The position numbers and the translations under genes were made by a program. From Collimonas pratensis (lineage in GTDB: Bacteria > Pseudomonadota > Gammaproteobacteria > Burkholderiales > Burkholderiaceae_D), in contig NZ_CP013234.1 of assembly GCF_001584185.1 (NCBI RefSeq), positions 4,278,001-4,342,000 on the forward strand: a stretch of 64,000 nucleotides of DNA, in the 5' to 3' direction. A model generated the notes under the pieces. That model did no database searches and was not told where the DNA came from. It saw only the letters and a program-made list of their open reading frames with translations. Shown here piece by piece: positions 35,301 to 44,450 of this stretch (its first letter is position 1; every line of letters begins with the position of its first letter).

Positions 35301-37652
35301 TTATATCTTGCCCGCCAGGCTGATGCCTATGGTGCGCGGATCGAGCCGGTAACCTTCCGACACCGACTGCACGTTCGGACGCTGGATCACTTTGTCGTTA
35401 TTGAAGGCATTCTTGACGAACAAGGTCAGCTCCCAGCGGTCGAAAGTGGCGCCGATGCTGGCGTCGAAGGTGCTGTAGGCCGGCCGCTGGTAATCCGGGT
35501 CGGTCGCCACCAGCGTGCCGTGGCTGCTGCCGGTCCAGTGCGCGGCGGCGCGGGCGAAACCGTAATAATCGCCAGGCAGGTTGAAATTGTATTGGCCGGT
35601 CAGGGTGGCGTTGTATTTCGGCACGCCCTGAATCGGGTCGCCGGCATGCGCATGCAAGGACGGCACATCGGATGACAAAGTGGCATTGGTGTAGCCGCCG
35701 GACAGGCCGAGCACGATGTTGGAAGTCGGCTTGGCCTTGATCTCGAACTCGGCGCCATAGCTGCTGGCGTTGCCGACATTGGTTTCATAATCGAAGCCGC
35801 AGCCCGGCAGCGTGACATCCTGCTGTAAGCCGTTCCATTTGATGTAGAACAAGGCGGCATTCACCTGCAGGCGGTTGCCCAGCAGACGCGACTTGTTGCC
35901 CAGCTCGTAGCTCCACAGCTTGTCCGACTTGAACGAAGTCGGCGCTTCGGTGATGCCGAGGTTAGCGAAATCCGCCGCGCACAGCGAAGCCGGGATCGGG
36001 CGATCGTTGCCGCCCAGGCGGAAACCTTCGGTGGCCGAGGTGTACACCGTATTGTTGGGATCGATTTCCCAGCTCAGCGAGAATTTCGGCGTGAACGCCG
36101 AGGACTTGGTGCTGACCGAAGAACTGGTCGGGCCGCCGTTCCAGTAATCGTCGCCGTTGCGGCTCAGGCTGTCGGTGGCTTTCAGGTAGCGCATGCCGAC
36201 CGTGGCGTGCAGGCTAGGCGCGAAGTAGTAGCTCAGCTCACCGAATAGCGCCTCTTGTTCGGTATGGTAGTGGCGCTCGCTGAAATACGAATTATCGTTG
36301 GGGAAAGCGATCCCGAGCTGGCCCGGATCGGCCGGATTGGCGCCGAACGCCGCATAGGTTGCATTCAGGCCGAAAATCGGCTCGTTGTCGGTGACGTTGG
36401 TATGCAGGTTGGCGTAATAAACCCCGCCCAGCCAGGTGAAGGGCGAGACCTTCTGGTCATACGGTTTGGAGGCGACGCGCAACTCTTGCGAGAACTGGCG
36501 CACCTGGTTTTGCAGGTAGACCGCCGACGGCAAGGCGCCGATCGCGGCAGCCAGGCCGGGCGGCGTGTCCGGCACTGCCGATCCCAGGTTATTGACGGTT
36601 GTGCCGTCTTGGGTACGGTTGAAGGTGCGCTGGTAAAAGCTGGAAACCGACACCAGGTCGGCCTTGCCCAAATCGTAGTTGATGGTCAGGCTAGGCACCA
36701 GCAGGCGATCGTTGCCCGGCTCGCGCACCAGCTTGCCGGTCTGGTTCTTCGGCAGATCCAGGTAGGAAGCGTCGATATCCTTGGAATTGACTTCCTGGTA
36801 GAACACCGAGGGCGTGATGCTGAGCTGCGGCGTCGGCGCCCATTTCATGGCCAGCTTGACCACGCTCGAGTCCTGCGCGTTGATGCCGCTGGCAATCACG
36901 CTGCCGGTGGTCGGCGATACCTGGTCGATATAGCCGCTCTGATGACCCGTCTGCACGCCGATGCGCAGCGCCAGTTCGCCCGGGATCAGCGGCTGGTTGA
37001 CGACGCCGTTGACGGTATAGTTGGTGCCGCCGCCGGCAGTCCCCGAGACTTCCGAATAGACACTGGCTTCGCGTTCTTTCAGGTTGGGCTGGTTGCTGAT
37101 GAACTTGATGGTGCCGCCCATCGAGCTGGCGCCGTACAGCGTGCCTTGCGGACCGCGCAGCACTTCGATGCGGTCGATGTCGAAAAACTTCGGTTCGGAA
37201 CTGCCGAGGCTGTACAGGTTGCGCGTCGTCATCGAGACGTCGTCCAGGTAGACGCCGACCGTGGCCGAACCGGCCGCCGAACTGATGCCACGGATTTCGA
37301 TATTGCTGAGGCCGGCGCCGGAACCGCTGGCGCCGGAAAACGAGACATTCGGCACGGCGCGCGTCAAATCGGAAAAATCGTTGATGTGCGAAGCCTGCAG
37401 GTCTTCGCCGCTGATCACCGAGATACTCAACGGCACCTTGCTCGCATCTTCCTTGCGCTTTTGGGCGGTGACCAGCACCGATGCGATCTGTTCGCTGGAA
37501 CGGGCAGATTTTTTTGCAGCGGCGGCGTCAGCCATATCTGCACTGCCGTCTGTAAGCTGCTGGGCCGCGGCGCCAGCCACCCAGAAGGCGGAAGAGGCGG
37601 CGGCCATGGTCAGTGCGCAAGTCAAATTCCCGGAATAGCGTTTCTTTGTCAT
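35301..37652 (-). CDS. TonB-dependent outer-membrane receptor
   Basis: A 783-residue gated beta-barrel that imports a ligand using TonB/proton-motive energy. It has a signal peptide ending AGAAAQ, a TonB-box-like segment ASVLVTAQKRKED and the plug domain (SGEDLQASHINDFSDLTRAV, then IEVLRGPQGTLYGASSMGGT). A barrel of about 600 residues ends NNDKVIQRPNVQSVSEGYRL and GISLAGKI. The terminal residue is Ile rather than the usual Phe. It resembles the large 'iron complex or uncharacterised ligand' group of TBDRs; there is no sigma/anti-sigma pair next to it and no N-terminal signalling domain, so the ligand is open. Confidence 0.93.
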   Translation of the reverse strand: MTKKRYSGNLTCALTMAAASSAFWVAGAAAQQLTDGSADMADAAAAKKSARSSEQIASVLVTAQKRKEDASKVPLSISVISGEDLQASHINDFSDLTRAVPNVSFSGASGSGAGLSNIEIRGISSAAGSATVGVYLDDVSMTTRNLYSLGSSEPKFFDIDRIEVLRGPQGTLYGASSMGGTIKFISNQPNLKEREASVYSEVSGTAGGGTNYTVNGVVNQPLIPGELALRIGVQTGHQSGYIDQVSPTTGSVIASGINAQDSSVVKLAMKWAPTPQLSITPSVFYQEVNSKDIDASYLDLPKNQTGKLVREPGNDRLLVPSLTINYDLGKADLVSVSSFYQRTFNRTQDGTTVNNLGSAVPDTPPGLAAAIGALPSAVYLQNQVRQFSQELRVASKPYDQKVSPFTWLGGVYYANLHTNVTDNEPIFGLNATYAAFGANPADPGQLGIAFPNDNSYFSERHYHTEQEALFGELSYYFAPSLHATVGMRYLKATDSLSRNGDDYWNGGPTSSSVSTKSSAFTPKFSLSWEIDPNNTVYTSATEGFRLGGNDRPIPASLCAADFANLGITEAPTSFKSDKLWSYELGNKSRLLGNRLQVNAALFYIKWNGLQQDVTLPGCGFDYETNVGNASSYGAEFEIKAKPTSNIVLGLSGGYTNATLSSDVPSLHAHAGDPIQGVPKYNATLTGQYNFNLPGDYYGFARAAAHWTGSSHGTLVATDPDYQRPAYSTFDASIGATFDRWELTLFVKNAFNNDKVIQRPNVQSVSEGYRLDPRTIGISLAGKI

Positions 37653-37938
37653 CGTTGTGGTCTCCTATAACTTTCAGCAATGCCCTGCGCTGGAAATCAC
37701 ATTTCAGCAATATTTATGCCACGCAATATTTCATCGGTCCGGCCCGCAAACACGGTAAATGCGTGGACTGCTGCCATGTTCTGGTGCAACTTGCACCAAA
37801 GCAAGTATGGCAGACGCGCTCACGAAGTGACAATCTCCGGCACTGCCGCCCTTCCCTTGCCGAGTTTGTCGACGGCGCCCCAGCCGAATTGGGCTACAAT
37901 TTCCCGCTCAGCATATTGCAACGATAGGAGCATCGACC

Positions 37939-38685
37939 ATGATTGTCTTGATTACTGGCGCAACATCTGGCTTTGGCGCCGAAATGGCACGTAAATTCAC
38001 TAAAAATGGCCATCAGGTGATTGCCACCGGCCGCCGCAAGGACCGCCTGGAGCAGCTGGCCGCCGAACTGGGCGCGGCAGTCTTGCCTATCGTCATGGAT
38101 GTCACCGACAAAGCTTCGATCAGCAGCGCGCTGGCAGCACTGCCGGCGGCATGGCAGGACATCGACGTCCTGGTCAACAACGCCGGCCTGGCGCTGGGCG
38201 TGGAATCGGCACAGCAGGCTTCGCTGGAAGAATGGGAAACCATGATCGAGACCAACTGCAAAGGATTGGTGACCATGACGCGCCTGGTGTTGCCGGGCAT
38301 GGTGGCGCGCGGCCGCGGCACGGTGATCAACCTCGGCTCGATCGCTGGCGCCTATCCTTATCCGGGCGGCAATGTGTACGGCGCCACCAAGGCTTTCGTC
38401 AAGCAGTTCACGCTGAACCTGCGCGCCGACCTGGTCGGCACCGGCGTGCGCGCCACCGATATCGCCCCCGGCTTGTGCGGCGGCACCGAATTCTCGAACG
38501 TGCGTTACCGCGGCAACGATGAAGCGGCCGCCAAGGTCTATGAAGGCACACAGCCGCTGACGCCGGGCGATATCGCCGACACCGCGTTCTGGGTCGCCAC
38601 CCTGCCGCCGCACATCAACATCAATCGCATCGAGATGATGCCGACCTGCCAGGGTTTTGCCGGCATGAGCATCAAACGCAATTAA
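37939..38685 (+). CDS. ydfG: short-chain dehydrogenase/reductase, YdfG-like
   Basis: A 248-residue NADP-dependent SDR. The cofactor motif is MIVLITGATSGFGAEMARKF, with TGRRKDRLEQL giving the NADP preference. The catalytic set is visible as INLGSIAGAYPYPGGNVYGATKAF split across Ser, Tyr and Lys. It closely resembles YdfG, which reduces malonic semialdehyde and oxidises L-allo-threonine and serine, including the C-terminal NINRIEMMPTCQGFAG. The ribosome site TAGGAG lies upstream of the ATG. It stands before the Tol-Pal cluster but is separated from ybgC by 87 bp and a strong hairpin. Confidence 0.88.
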   Translation: MIVLITGATSGFGAEMARKFTKNGHQVIATGRRKDRLEQLAAELGAAVLPIVMDVTDKASISSALAALPAAWQDIDVLVNNAGLALGVESAQQASLEEWETMIETNCKGLVTMTRLVLPGMVARGRGTVINLGSIAGAYPYPGGNVYGATKAFVKQFTLNLRADLVGTGVRATDIAPGLCGGTEFSNVRYRGNDEAAAKVYEGTQPLTPGDIADTAFWVATLPPHININRIEMMPTCQGFAGMSIKRN

Positions 38686-38702
38686 GCAAAACCACAGCAA
38701 CG

Positions 38703-38732
38703 CGGCTGCGGCGCAACATCTGGCCGCAGCCG
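38703..38732 (+). terminator. hairpin between ydfG and ybgC, possible terminator
   Basis: A perfect 10-bp stem, cggctgcggc (38703-38712) with gccgcagccg (38723-38732), has a 10-base loop. It is not followed by a T run, so it may only attenuate or stabilise the ydfG message. Confidence 0.45.
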
Positions 38733-38772
38733 CCCGCCCTGATTCCTCCCTACGATAGAAGCGCAACAGACA

Positions 38773-39231
38773 ATGAGCCAGACCACCTCTCAGTCGGACT
38801 TTCGCTGGCGCATCCGTGTCTATTACGAAGACACCGATACCGGCGGCGTGGTGTTTTACGCCAACTACTTGAAGTTTTTCGAGCGCGCACGCACCGAATG
38901 GCTGCGCGCGGCCGGCGTCGGCCAGCGCACGCTGGAACAGACTGACGGCGTCATGTTTATCGTCAAAAGCACCAGCGTTGACTATCACGCCCCGGCCAAA
39001 CTGGATGACGAGCTGGAATTGACGGTGGTAGTCGAGCGCCTTGGCCGCGCCAGCGTCGACTTCATCCAGCAAGCCTGGCGCCTGGGTGAGGACAAGCCGA
39101 CCCTGCTGGCGACCGGCCGCATCAGCGTGGCCTGTGTCAATGCCGCCACGTTCCGGCCGCAAGGCATTCCGAAGCAGGTGCTGCACAAGATCAAGCCCGG
39201 CGCCGGCCATACCGTACCGGCAGCGGCATAA
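38773..39231 (+). CDS. ybgC: Tol-Pal associated acyl-CoA thioesterase YbgC
   Basis: A 152-residue hot-dog-fold thioesterase that heads the tol-pal operon in Proteobacteria. The family active-site motif is VYYEDTDTGGVVFYANYLKF (Asp in the DTD segment), followed by ERARTEWLRAAGV and the substrate loop VKSTSVDYHAPAKLDDEL. Length is standard. It hydrolyses short or medium acyl thioesters and is linked to phospholipid metabolism at the envelope. tolQ follows after 223 bp, so transcription may restart there. Confidence 0.94.
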   Translation: MSQTTSQSDFRWRIRVYYEDTDTGGVVFYANYLKFFERARTEWLRAAGVGQRTLEQTDGVMFIVKSTSVDYHAPAKLDDELELTVVVERLGRASVDFIQQAWRLGEDKPTLLATGRISVACVNAATFRPQGIPKQVLHKIKPGAGHTVPAAA

Positions 39232-39371
39232 AGCTTGCTTCAATCTACGCGACAAAACAGTTCTCAGAGGCAACCCTTGAACCTTCCTGCTCTATGTATG
39301 GTCTGAGCAACATTGCAATAAACCCGGGGCAAGCGATAACGTCCGGTAACAATTCCTTCATCAATTGCTAA

Positions 39372-39400
39372 TTTGGCGGTAAGCACTTTACGTTTACAAT
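39372..39400 (+). promoter_or_regulatory. candidate promoter of tolQRAB
   Basis: TACAAT (39395-39400) is a good -10 box; the best-spaced -35 is TTTGGC (39372-39377) with 17 bases between. It lies about 55 bp upstream of the tolQ ATG in the 223-bp ybgC-tolQ gap. Confidence 0.4.
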
Positions 39401-39454
39401 TCACTGTTTAAGTCTTTTACTTAAACCTAAGACCATTCCTCAAGACCGCTATCC

Positions 39455-40156
39455 ATGACTGTCACCCAAGATCTTTCGTTTATCACCCTGATTACCAACG
39501 CCTCTGTATTAGTACAGCTGGTCATGGCGCTGCTGCTGGCAGTCTCCGTGATGAGCTGGACCTACATTTTCCGCAAGATGTTTGCGATCCGCAGTGCGCG
39601 CCGGCAAACCGAAGAATTCGAACGCGCCTTCTGGTCCGGCGGCAACCTGGCCACCCTGTACCAGGATGCCACTTCGAACCGCCGTAAAGGCGCCAGCCAG
39701 ACCGGCGCCCTGGAACGCATCTTCGAAGCCGGCATGGATGAGTTCAACAAGGTCAAGGCTTCACTCGGCCACAAAGGCGGCAACGATTCGGCCGCCCTGC
39801 TGGACGGCGCCCGGCGCGCCATGCGTGCGGCTTACCAGCGTGAAATGGATGCGCTGGAATCGCACCTGGCGTTCCTGGCTTCGGTCGGTTCGGTGTCGCC
39901 TTACGTCGGCCTGTTCGGCACCGTGTGGGGCATCATGAATGCGTTCCGCGGCCTGGCCAATGTGCAGCAAGCTACCCTGGCCGCCGTCGCGCCGGGTATT
40001 GCAGAAGCCTTGATCGCCACTGCCATCGGCCTGTTTGCGGCGATTCCTGCAGTGGTCGCCTACAACCGTTTCTCGCATGACGTCGACCGCCTGGCGATCC
40101 GCTTTGAAAGCTTCATCGAAGAATTCTCCAACATCTTGCAACGTCAGGCCCGCTAA
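39455..40156 (+). CDS. tolQ: TolQ, inner-membrane proton-channel subunit
   Basis: A 233-residue MotA/ExbB-family protein that forms, with TolR, the proton channel energising TolA. Three transmembrane helices are visible: LVQLVMALLLAVSVMSWTYI near residue 20, ASVGSVSPYVGLFGTVWGIM around 145 and APGIAEALIATAIGLFAAIP around 185. The second and third contain the conserved GLFGTVWG and ATAIGL segments. Its last base is shared with the first base of tolR (TAATG), so the two are translationally coupled. Confidence 0.97.
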   Translation: MTVTQDLSFITLITNASVLVQLVMALLLAVSVMSWTYIFRKMFAIRSARRQTEEFERAFWSGGNLATLYQDATSNRRKGASQTGALERIFEAGMDEFNKVKASLGHKGGNDSAALLDGARRAMRAAYQREMDALESHLAFLASVGSVSPYVGLFGTVWGIMNAFRGLANVQQATLAAVAPGIAEALIATAIGLFAAIPAVVAYNRFSHDVDRLAIRFESFIEEFSNILQRQAR

Positions 40157-40587
40157 TGTCCGGATCCTCTATGCGCGGGGGTCGTCCCCGCAAGTTCAAG
40201 GCGGAAATCAACGTCGTGCCGTATATCGACGTGATGATGGTGCTGCTGGTGATTTTCATGGTTTCGGCGCCGCTCACCAACCCGAGCGTGATCAATTTGC
40301 CGAATGCGGCGAAATCGGCGACGCCGCCGACCGAATATATCGAGATCACCCTCAAGCCTGATCAACAGACCAGCGTCCGCATCAATGGCCAGAAGAGCGG
40401 CACCAGCGTCGCTGAAACGGTGCCGCGCAACGGCCTCAAGCGCAAGCTGCAAGCCCTGCACGCTGACAAGCCTGAGATGCCGGTGATGATTTCGGCCGAC
40501 AAGGATATCAAGTACGATGAAGTGATCCAGGTCATTTCCGAGGCCAAGATGCTTGGCATTAACCGCGTCGGACTGGCGACAAAGTGA
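40156..40587 (+). CDS. tolR: TolR, inner-membrane proton-channel subunit
   Basis: A 143-residue ExbD-family protein. It has a basic N-terminus (MRGGRPRKFKAEINVVPY), a single membrane helix with the proton-carrying Asp in PYIDVMMVLLVIFMVSAPLT, and a periplasmic domain that binds the cell wall (DKDIKYDEVIQVISEAKMLG). It overlaps tolQ by one base and is followed by tolA after 10 bases. Confidence 0.97.
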   Translation: MSGSSMRGGRPRKFKAEINVVPYIDVMMVLLVIFMVSAPLTNPSVINLPNAAKSATPPTEYIEITLKPDQQTSVRINGQKSGTSVAETVPRNGLKRKLQALHADKPEMPVMISADKDIKYDEVIQVISEAKMLGINRVGLATK

Positions 40588-40597
40588 CGATCTGGTT

Positions 40598-41533
40598 ATG
40601 ACAGGCAACTCCCCGTATTCCGTACCAAAAGAACCCGGCAGCATCCGCGCCATCCTCCTAGCAGCGGCAGTGCATGCCGCCCTGTTCGCTTTCCTGTGGT
40701 TCGGCATTCACTGGCAGAGCCAGCAGCCGATCGCTGTCGAAGCCGAAGTCTGGAGCCCGGACATCAAGGAAGCCGCGCCGCCGGCGCCGGAACCGACCCC
40801 GGTGCCGCAGCCTACGCCCGAGCCGAAGCCGGAGCCGGTAGTGCAGGAAACCGCGCCGCCGAAGGTCGTGACGCCGCCGCTGCCCGATCCTGAGATCGCG
40901 CTGGAAAAGGAAAAGAAGCGTAAAGAACAGGAACGCAAGGACCAGGCACGCCAGGAAGAACTGGAAAAACAGCAGAAATTGCAAAAAGAACAAGCAGAGG
41001 AAGAGCGCAAGGACAAGCTGAAAGCTGAAGCCGAGCAAAAAGCCGCCAAGGACAAGGCAGCAGCCCAGGAAAAGCTGAAGCAGGACGCTGCCAAGAAATT
41101 GGAAGCCGAAGCCGCCAAGAAGAAACAGGCGGCCGATTCTGCCGCTGAAACCAAGCGCCGCAGCGATGAATTGAAGCGCATGATGGGCCAAGCCGTCGGC
41201 AACGGCGCGGCCAACAGCACTGGCACCGCTGCCCAGTCGCAAGGACCGCGCGGCGATCCTGGCTACGGACAGAAGGTGGGCGCCAAGATCAAGTCGAACA
41301 TTATCTTTAATGTCCCTGAAGGCTTGGCAGGAAACCCTGACGTGCAATTCGATGTCCAATTGCTGCCCGATGGGTCGGTAGCAAGCGTTCGACTGAAGAA
41401 ATCCTCCGGAGTGTCCGGTTTTGACGAAGCGGTGAAACGTGCGATTGAGAAATCCGCGCCTTATCCGAAAGACAACAAGACCGGCGCCGTGCCATCCGGC
41501 TTTACCGGAATTCATAGACCGAAAGATCAGTAA
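40598..41533 (+). CDS. tolA: TolA, energy-transducing envelope protein
   Basis: A 311-residue TonB-like protein spanning the periplasm. The N-terminal anchor is AILLAAAVHAALFAFLWFGI. A Pro/Glu stretch (PEPTPVPQPTPEPKPEP) and a long Lys/Glu/Ala-rich helix (about residues 95-205) follow. The C-terminal domain that contacts TolB and Pal contains VQFDVQLLPDGSVASVRLKK and SGFDEAVKRAIEKSAPYP. I chose the ATG at 40598, which follows the tolR stop by 10 bases; an upstream in-frame start would sit inside tolR. Domain order and length are typical of Betaproteobacteria. Confidence 0.95.
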   Translation: MTGNSPYSVPKEPGSIRAILLAAAVHAALFAFLWFGIHWQSQQPIAVEAEVWSPDIKEAAPPAPEPTPVPQPTPEPKPEPVVQETAPPKVVTPPLPDPEIALEKEKKRKEQERKDQARQEELEKQQKLQKEQAEEERKDKLKAEAEQKAAKDKAAAQEKLKQDAAKKLEAEAAKKKQAADSAAETKRRSDELKRMMGQAVGNGAANSTGTAAQSQGPRGDPGYGQKVGAKIKSNIIFNVPEGLAGNPDVQFDVQLLPDGSVASVRLKKSSGVSGFDEAVKRAIEKSAPYPKDNKTGAVPSGFTGIHRPKDQ

Positions 41534-41536
41534 GCC

Positions 41537-42820
41537 ATGAAAAACAAATTGCATCAATTATTCGCAGTCCTCGGACTTGCGGTGAGCGCGCTGGTTGCCA
41601 GCGTCCCGGCCCAGGCCCAACTGCGCATCGAAACCTCCGGCGTCGGCGCCAGCCAGATCCCGATCGCGATCGCCGGCTTCAGCGATGAAAACCTGGCGCC
41701 GCAACAGGTCACCGCCATCATCAAGGCCGACCTGGCGCGCAGCGGCATGTTCAAGATCATCGACACCGGCGACGTCATCTCCGAAGCCAGCCAGGTCAAC
41801 CTGCCCGACTGGAAAGCCCGCGGCGCCGACGCCCTGGTGATCGGCAGCGTGCAGCGCCTGGCGGACGGCCGTTTCGACGTGCGCTACCGCTTGCTGGACA
41901 CCGTCAAGTCGGCCCAGCTGTCGGCCCTGGCGATGGCTGCCGCGCCACAGTACACGCGCGTCACCGCGCACAAGATCGCCGACGACATCTATGAAAAACT
42001 GATCGGCGCGCGCGGCACGTTCGCCACCCGGATTGCCTACATCATCAAGGCCGGCAAGGAATACCGGCTGGAAGTAGCCGACTCCGACGGCGAAGGTACG
42101 CAAGTAGCCTTGCGCTCGAATGAACCGATCATCTCGCCGGCCTGGTCGCCGGACGGCACCAAGGTCGCCTACGTTTCGTTTGAAGCGAAGAAGCCGGTGG
42201 TGTATGTGCAGAACCTGATCACCAAGCAGCGCATCGTGGTGGCCAACTACAAGGGCAGCAACTCGGCGCCATCCTGGTCGCCGGACGGCAGCAAGCTGGC
42301 GATTGCGCTGGCGCGCGACGGCCTGACCCAGGTCTACGTGGTCAACAGCGACGGCGGCAACCTGCGCCGCCTGACCCAGACCAACGGCATCGACACCGAA
42401 CCGCAATTCTCGGCCGACGGCCAGAGCATCTACTTCACCAGCGACCGCAGCGGCGGCCCGCAGATCTACAAGATGAGCGCCGGCGGCGGCGACGCCCAGC
42501 GCGTGACCTTCGGCGGCAGCTACAACATCAGCCCGCGGATTTCACCGGACGGCAAGACATTAGCGTATATTTCGCAGCGCGGCGGCCGCTTCCAGCTGTA
42601 TGCGCTGGACCTGACCAACAATCAGGAGCAGCGATTGTCGGATACCGTCAAGGATGAATCCCCAAGTTTTTCCCCCAATGGCAAATACATCATGTACGCC
42701 ACAGAATCAGGACGCCGCGGCTCGCTGGCAGTGGTCTCAGTTGACGGCCGCGTAAAACAGCGTTTAACTATGCAGGCAGGCGATATACGGGAGCCTACTT
42801 GGGGTCCTTTCATGAAATAA
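41537..42820 (+). CDS. tolB: TolB, periplasmic beta-propeller protein
   Basis: A 427-residue periplasmic protein that connects Pal to the inner-membrane Tol complex. It has a signal peptide ending in ASVPAQA, the N-terminal domain with IPIAIAGFSDENLAPQQVTA, and six WD40-like propeller blades marked by repeats such as ISPAWSPDGTKVAYVSF, APSWSPDGSKLAIAL, EPQFSADGQSIYFTS and SPRISPDGKTLAYIS. It lies three bases after the tolA stop. Confidence 0.97.
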   Translation: MKNKLHQLFAVLGLAVSALVASVPAQAQLRIETSGVGASQIPIAIAGFSDENLAPQQVTAIIKADLARSGMFKIIDTGDVISEASQVNLPDWKARGADALVIGSVQRLADGRFDVRYRLLDTVKSAQLSALAMAAAPQYTRVTAHKIADDIYEKLIGARGTFATRIAYIIKAGKEYRLEVADSDGEGTQVALRSNEPIISPAWSPDGTKVAYVSFEAKKPVVYVQNLITKQRIVVANYKGSNSAPSWSPDGSKLAIALARDGLTQVYVVNSDGGNLRRLTQTNGIDTEPQFSADGQSIYFTSDRSGGPQIYKMSAGGGDAQRVTFGGSYNISPRISPDGKTLAYISQRGGRFQLYALDLTNNQEQRLSDTVKDESPSFSPNGKYIMYATESGRRGSLAVVSVDGRVKQRLTMQAGDIREPTWGPFMK

Positions 42821-42879
42821 TCATGTTTTACAATGTTTACTTTGAATCGACGTTCGTTTCCCACTCTGGAGAATTAAAA

Positions 42880-43401
42880 ATGCTAAATATCAGAAACTTT
42901 GCCCTCGTCGTTGCCAGCGCCATTTTGCTGGCCGCTTGCTCATCCCCAGTCAAGCTGGATGACAAGGCAGTCCCTGTCGTCGATAGCGGCGCCAACAACG
43001 GTGCCGATACCCGTTCCGTCAATACGGTCGACGCCGGCTCCGCCGATCCGTTGAACCAGCCAGGCGGCATCCTCTCCAAGCGCAGCATCTACTTTGACTT
43101 CGACAGCTACATCGTCAAGGACGAGTTCAAGTCTGTGGTTGAAGCGCATGCCCAATACCTGAACAGCCACAAGAACCGCAAGATCATCATCCAAGGCAAT
43201 ACCGATGACCGCGGCGGCCGTGAATACAACCTGGCGCTGGGACAAAAACGTGCTGAAGCCGTGCGCAAAGCGCTGGTGCTGTTAGGCGTGTCGGACACTC
43301 AGGTCGAAGCAGTTTCGCTGGGCAAGGAAAAGCCTAAGGCAACCGGTAGCGACGAAGCTTCCTACGCTGAAAACCGCCGCTCAGACATCGTTTATCAATA
43401 A
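42880..43401 (+). CDS. pal: Pal, peptidoglycan-associated lipoprotein
   Basis: A 173-residue outer-membrane lipoprotein. The signal sequence ends in a lipobox (ILLAACSS), with lipidation at that Cys. The OmpA-like domain binds peptidoglycan through motifs such as RSIYFDFDSYIVKDEFK, IQGNTDDRGGREYNLALGQK and SYAENRRSDIVYQ. I set the start at the ATG 42880, after TCTGGAGAATTAAAA, a good ribosome site. The stop overlaps the first base of cpoB. Confidence 0.96.
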   Translation: MLNIRNFALVVASAILLAACSSPVKLDDKAVPVVDSGANNGADTRSVNTVDAGSADPLNQPGGILSKRSIYFDFDSYIVKDEFKSVVEAHAQYLNSHKNRKIIIQGNTDDRGGREYNLALGQKRAEAVRKALVLLGVSDTQVEAVSLGKEKPKATGSDEASYAENRRSDIVYQ

Positions 43402-44150
43402 TGATGCGGACGTTCTTCAAAGCCACGATGACTGCGGCCATGCTGGCCGCAGTTTTTTCCGCTCCGACCGCCCACGCCGGGCTGTTTGACGACGATGAAG
43501 CACGTCGGGCGATTTTAGATATACGCGCCAAGATCGATGCGGTCAATGCACGGGTCGACACCAAGGCGGACAAAACCAGTTCGCTCAGCCTGTCGGACCA
43601 GAATGACCGCCTGAATCAGGAACTGGCCAAACTGCGCGGACAGATCGAAGTGCTGACCAATGAACTGGCCAACACGCAACAGCGCCAGAAAGATTTCTAC
43701 GTCGACCTCGATACACGCCTGCGCAAGCTGGAACCGCAAAAGGTCAGTGTCGACGGCCAGGAAGTCAGCATCGGCGCCAACGATCAAAAAACCTATGACG
43801 CAGCGCTGGCAACCTTCAAGTCTGGCGACTACAAGACTGCGGCTACGGCATTCTCGAACTTTGTACGCAGCAGCCCCGATTCAGGATTGGCGCCATCGGC
43901 CCAATACTGGCTGGGCAATGCCTACTATGCTCTGCGCGACTACAAGAATGCGATTGCAGCCCAACAGGTCGTCGTCACCAAATATGCCGACAACCCCAAG
44001 GCCGCGGATGCATTGCTGAATATCTCCAGCAGCTACACTGAGCTGAAGAACAAGCCGCAGGCGAAACGCGCATTGGAACAACTGCTGTCGCAGTATCCCA
44101 ACACGCCGGCAGCACAGACGGCCAAAGAGCGCATAGACACACTGAAGTAA
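43401..44150 (+). CDS. cpoB: CpoB (YbgF), Tol-Pal coordinator of cell division
   Basis: A 249-residue periplasmic protein linking PBP1B activity to Tol-Pal during constriction. It has a signal peptide cleaved after APTAHA, an N-terminal trimeric coiled coil (residues about 35-110, ending LRKLEPQKVSV) and three TPR repeats, for example YDAALATFKSGDYKTAATAF, LAPSAQYWLGNAYYALRDYK and ADALLNISSSYTELKNKPQA. The start shares a base with the pal stop. It ends the Tol-Pal cluster. Confidence 0.95.
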   Translation: MMRTFFKATMTAAMLAAVFSAPTAHAGLFDDDEARRAILDIRAKIDAVNARVDTKADKTSSLSLSDQNDRLNQELAKLRGQIEVLTNELANTQQRQKDFYVDLDTRLRKLEPQKVSVDGQEVSIGANDQKTYDAALATFKSGDYKTAATAFSNFVRSSPDSGLAPSAQYWLGNAYYALRDYKNAIAAQQVVVTKYADNPKAADALLNISSSYTELKNKPQAKRALEQLLSQYPNTPAAQTAKERIDTLK

Positions 44151-44198
44151 GCGCCAAATATTATTTGGCACATTTCGCAAATAAAAGTGCATATAGGT

Positions 44199-44228
44199 TT
44201 GACACCTGATATGCACTTTGTCTATAAT
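44199..44228 (+). promoter_or_regulatory. promoter of tRNA-Lys
   Basis: TTGACA (44199-44204) and TATAAT (44223-44228), both perfect boxes, are separated by 18 bases. The tRNA begins 12 bases after the -10. Confidence 0.88.
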
Positions 44229-44239
44229 AGCGGTCTTTC

Positions 44240-44315
44240 GGGTCGTTAGCTCAGCTGGTAGAGCAGCGGACTTTTAATCCGTTGGTCGCAGGTTCGAATC
44301 CCGCACGGCCTACCA
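44240..44315 (+). tRNA. tRNA-Lys (anticodon TTT)
   Basis: A 76-base tRNA folds fully: acceptor GGGTCGT with ACGGCCT, a D arm in GCTCAGCTGGTAGAGC, anticodon arm CGGACTTTTAATCCG with TTT at the centre of CTTTTAA, and T arm with GGTTCGAATCC. CCA is encoded. It follows cpoB, as in other Burkholderiales. Confidence 0.98.
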
Positions 44316-44333
44316 CGAATAAGTTGTACAGAT

Positions 44334-44360
44334 AAGGCCCCAGCAATGGGGGCCTTTTTC
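44334..44360 (+). terminator. Rho-independent terminator of tRNA-Lys
   Basis: The 8-bp stem aaggcccc (44334-44341) with ggggcctt (44349-44356) is followed by TTTCTTT, 18 bp after the tRNA. Confidence 0.9.
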
Positions 44361-44450
44361 TTTGTCCCCTGCATAGCTCCGCGATGCTTCACCGCTTCCG
44401 CAAAACTTGCATAGGCAAGATCGGTTCTGCGCTATCCGATTCGCACAAGA

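Noticed and set aside
35301..37652. Siderophore receptor assignment for the TonB-dependent protein
   Set aside because: No siderophore genes, no FecI/FecR pair and no diagnostic motif; the ligand remains open.
36255..37670. 471-codon plus-strand frame opposite the TonB-dependent receptor (and similar ones at 37894-39273 minus, 33780-34931 plus, 22745-23995 minus)
   Set aside because: All lie exactly opposite strongly conserved genes and show antisense composition.
44153..44169. gccaaatattatttggc as terminator of the Tol-Pal operon
   Set aside because: A short AT-rich hairpin without a T run; too weak to call.
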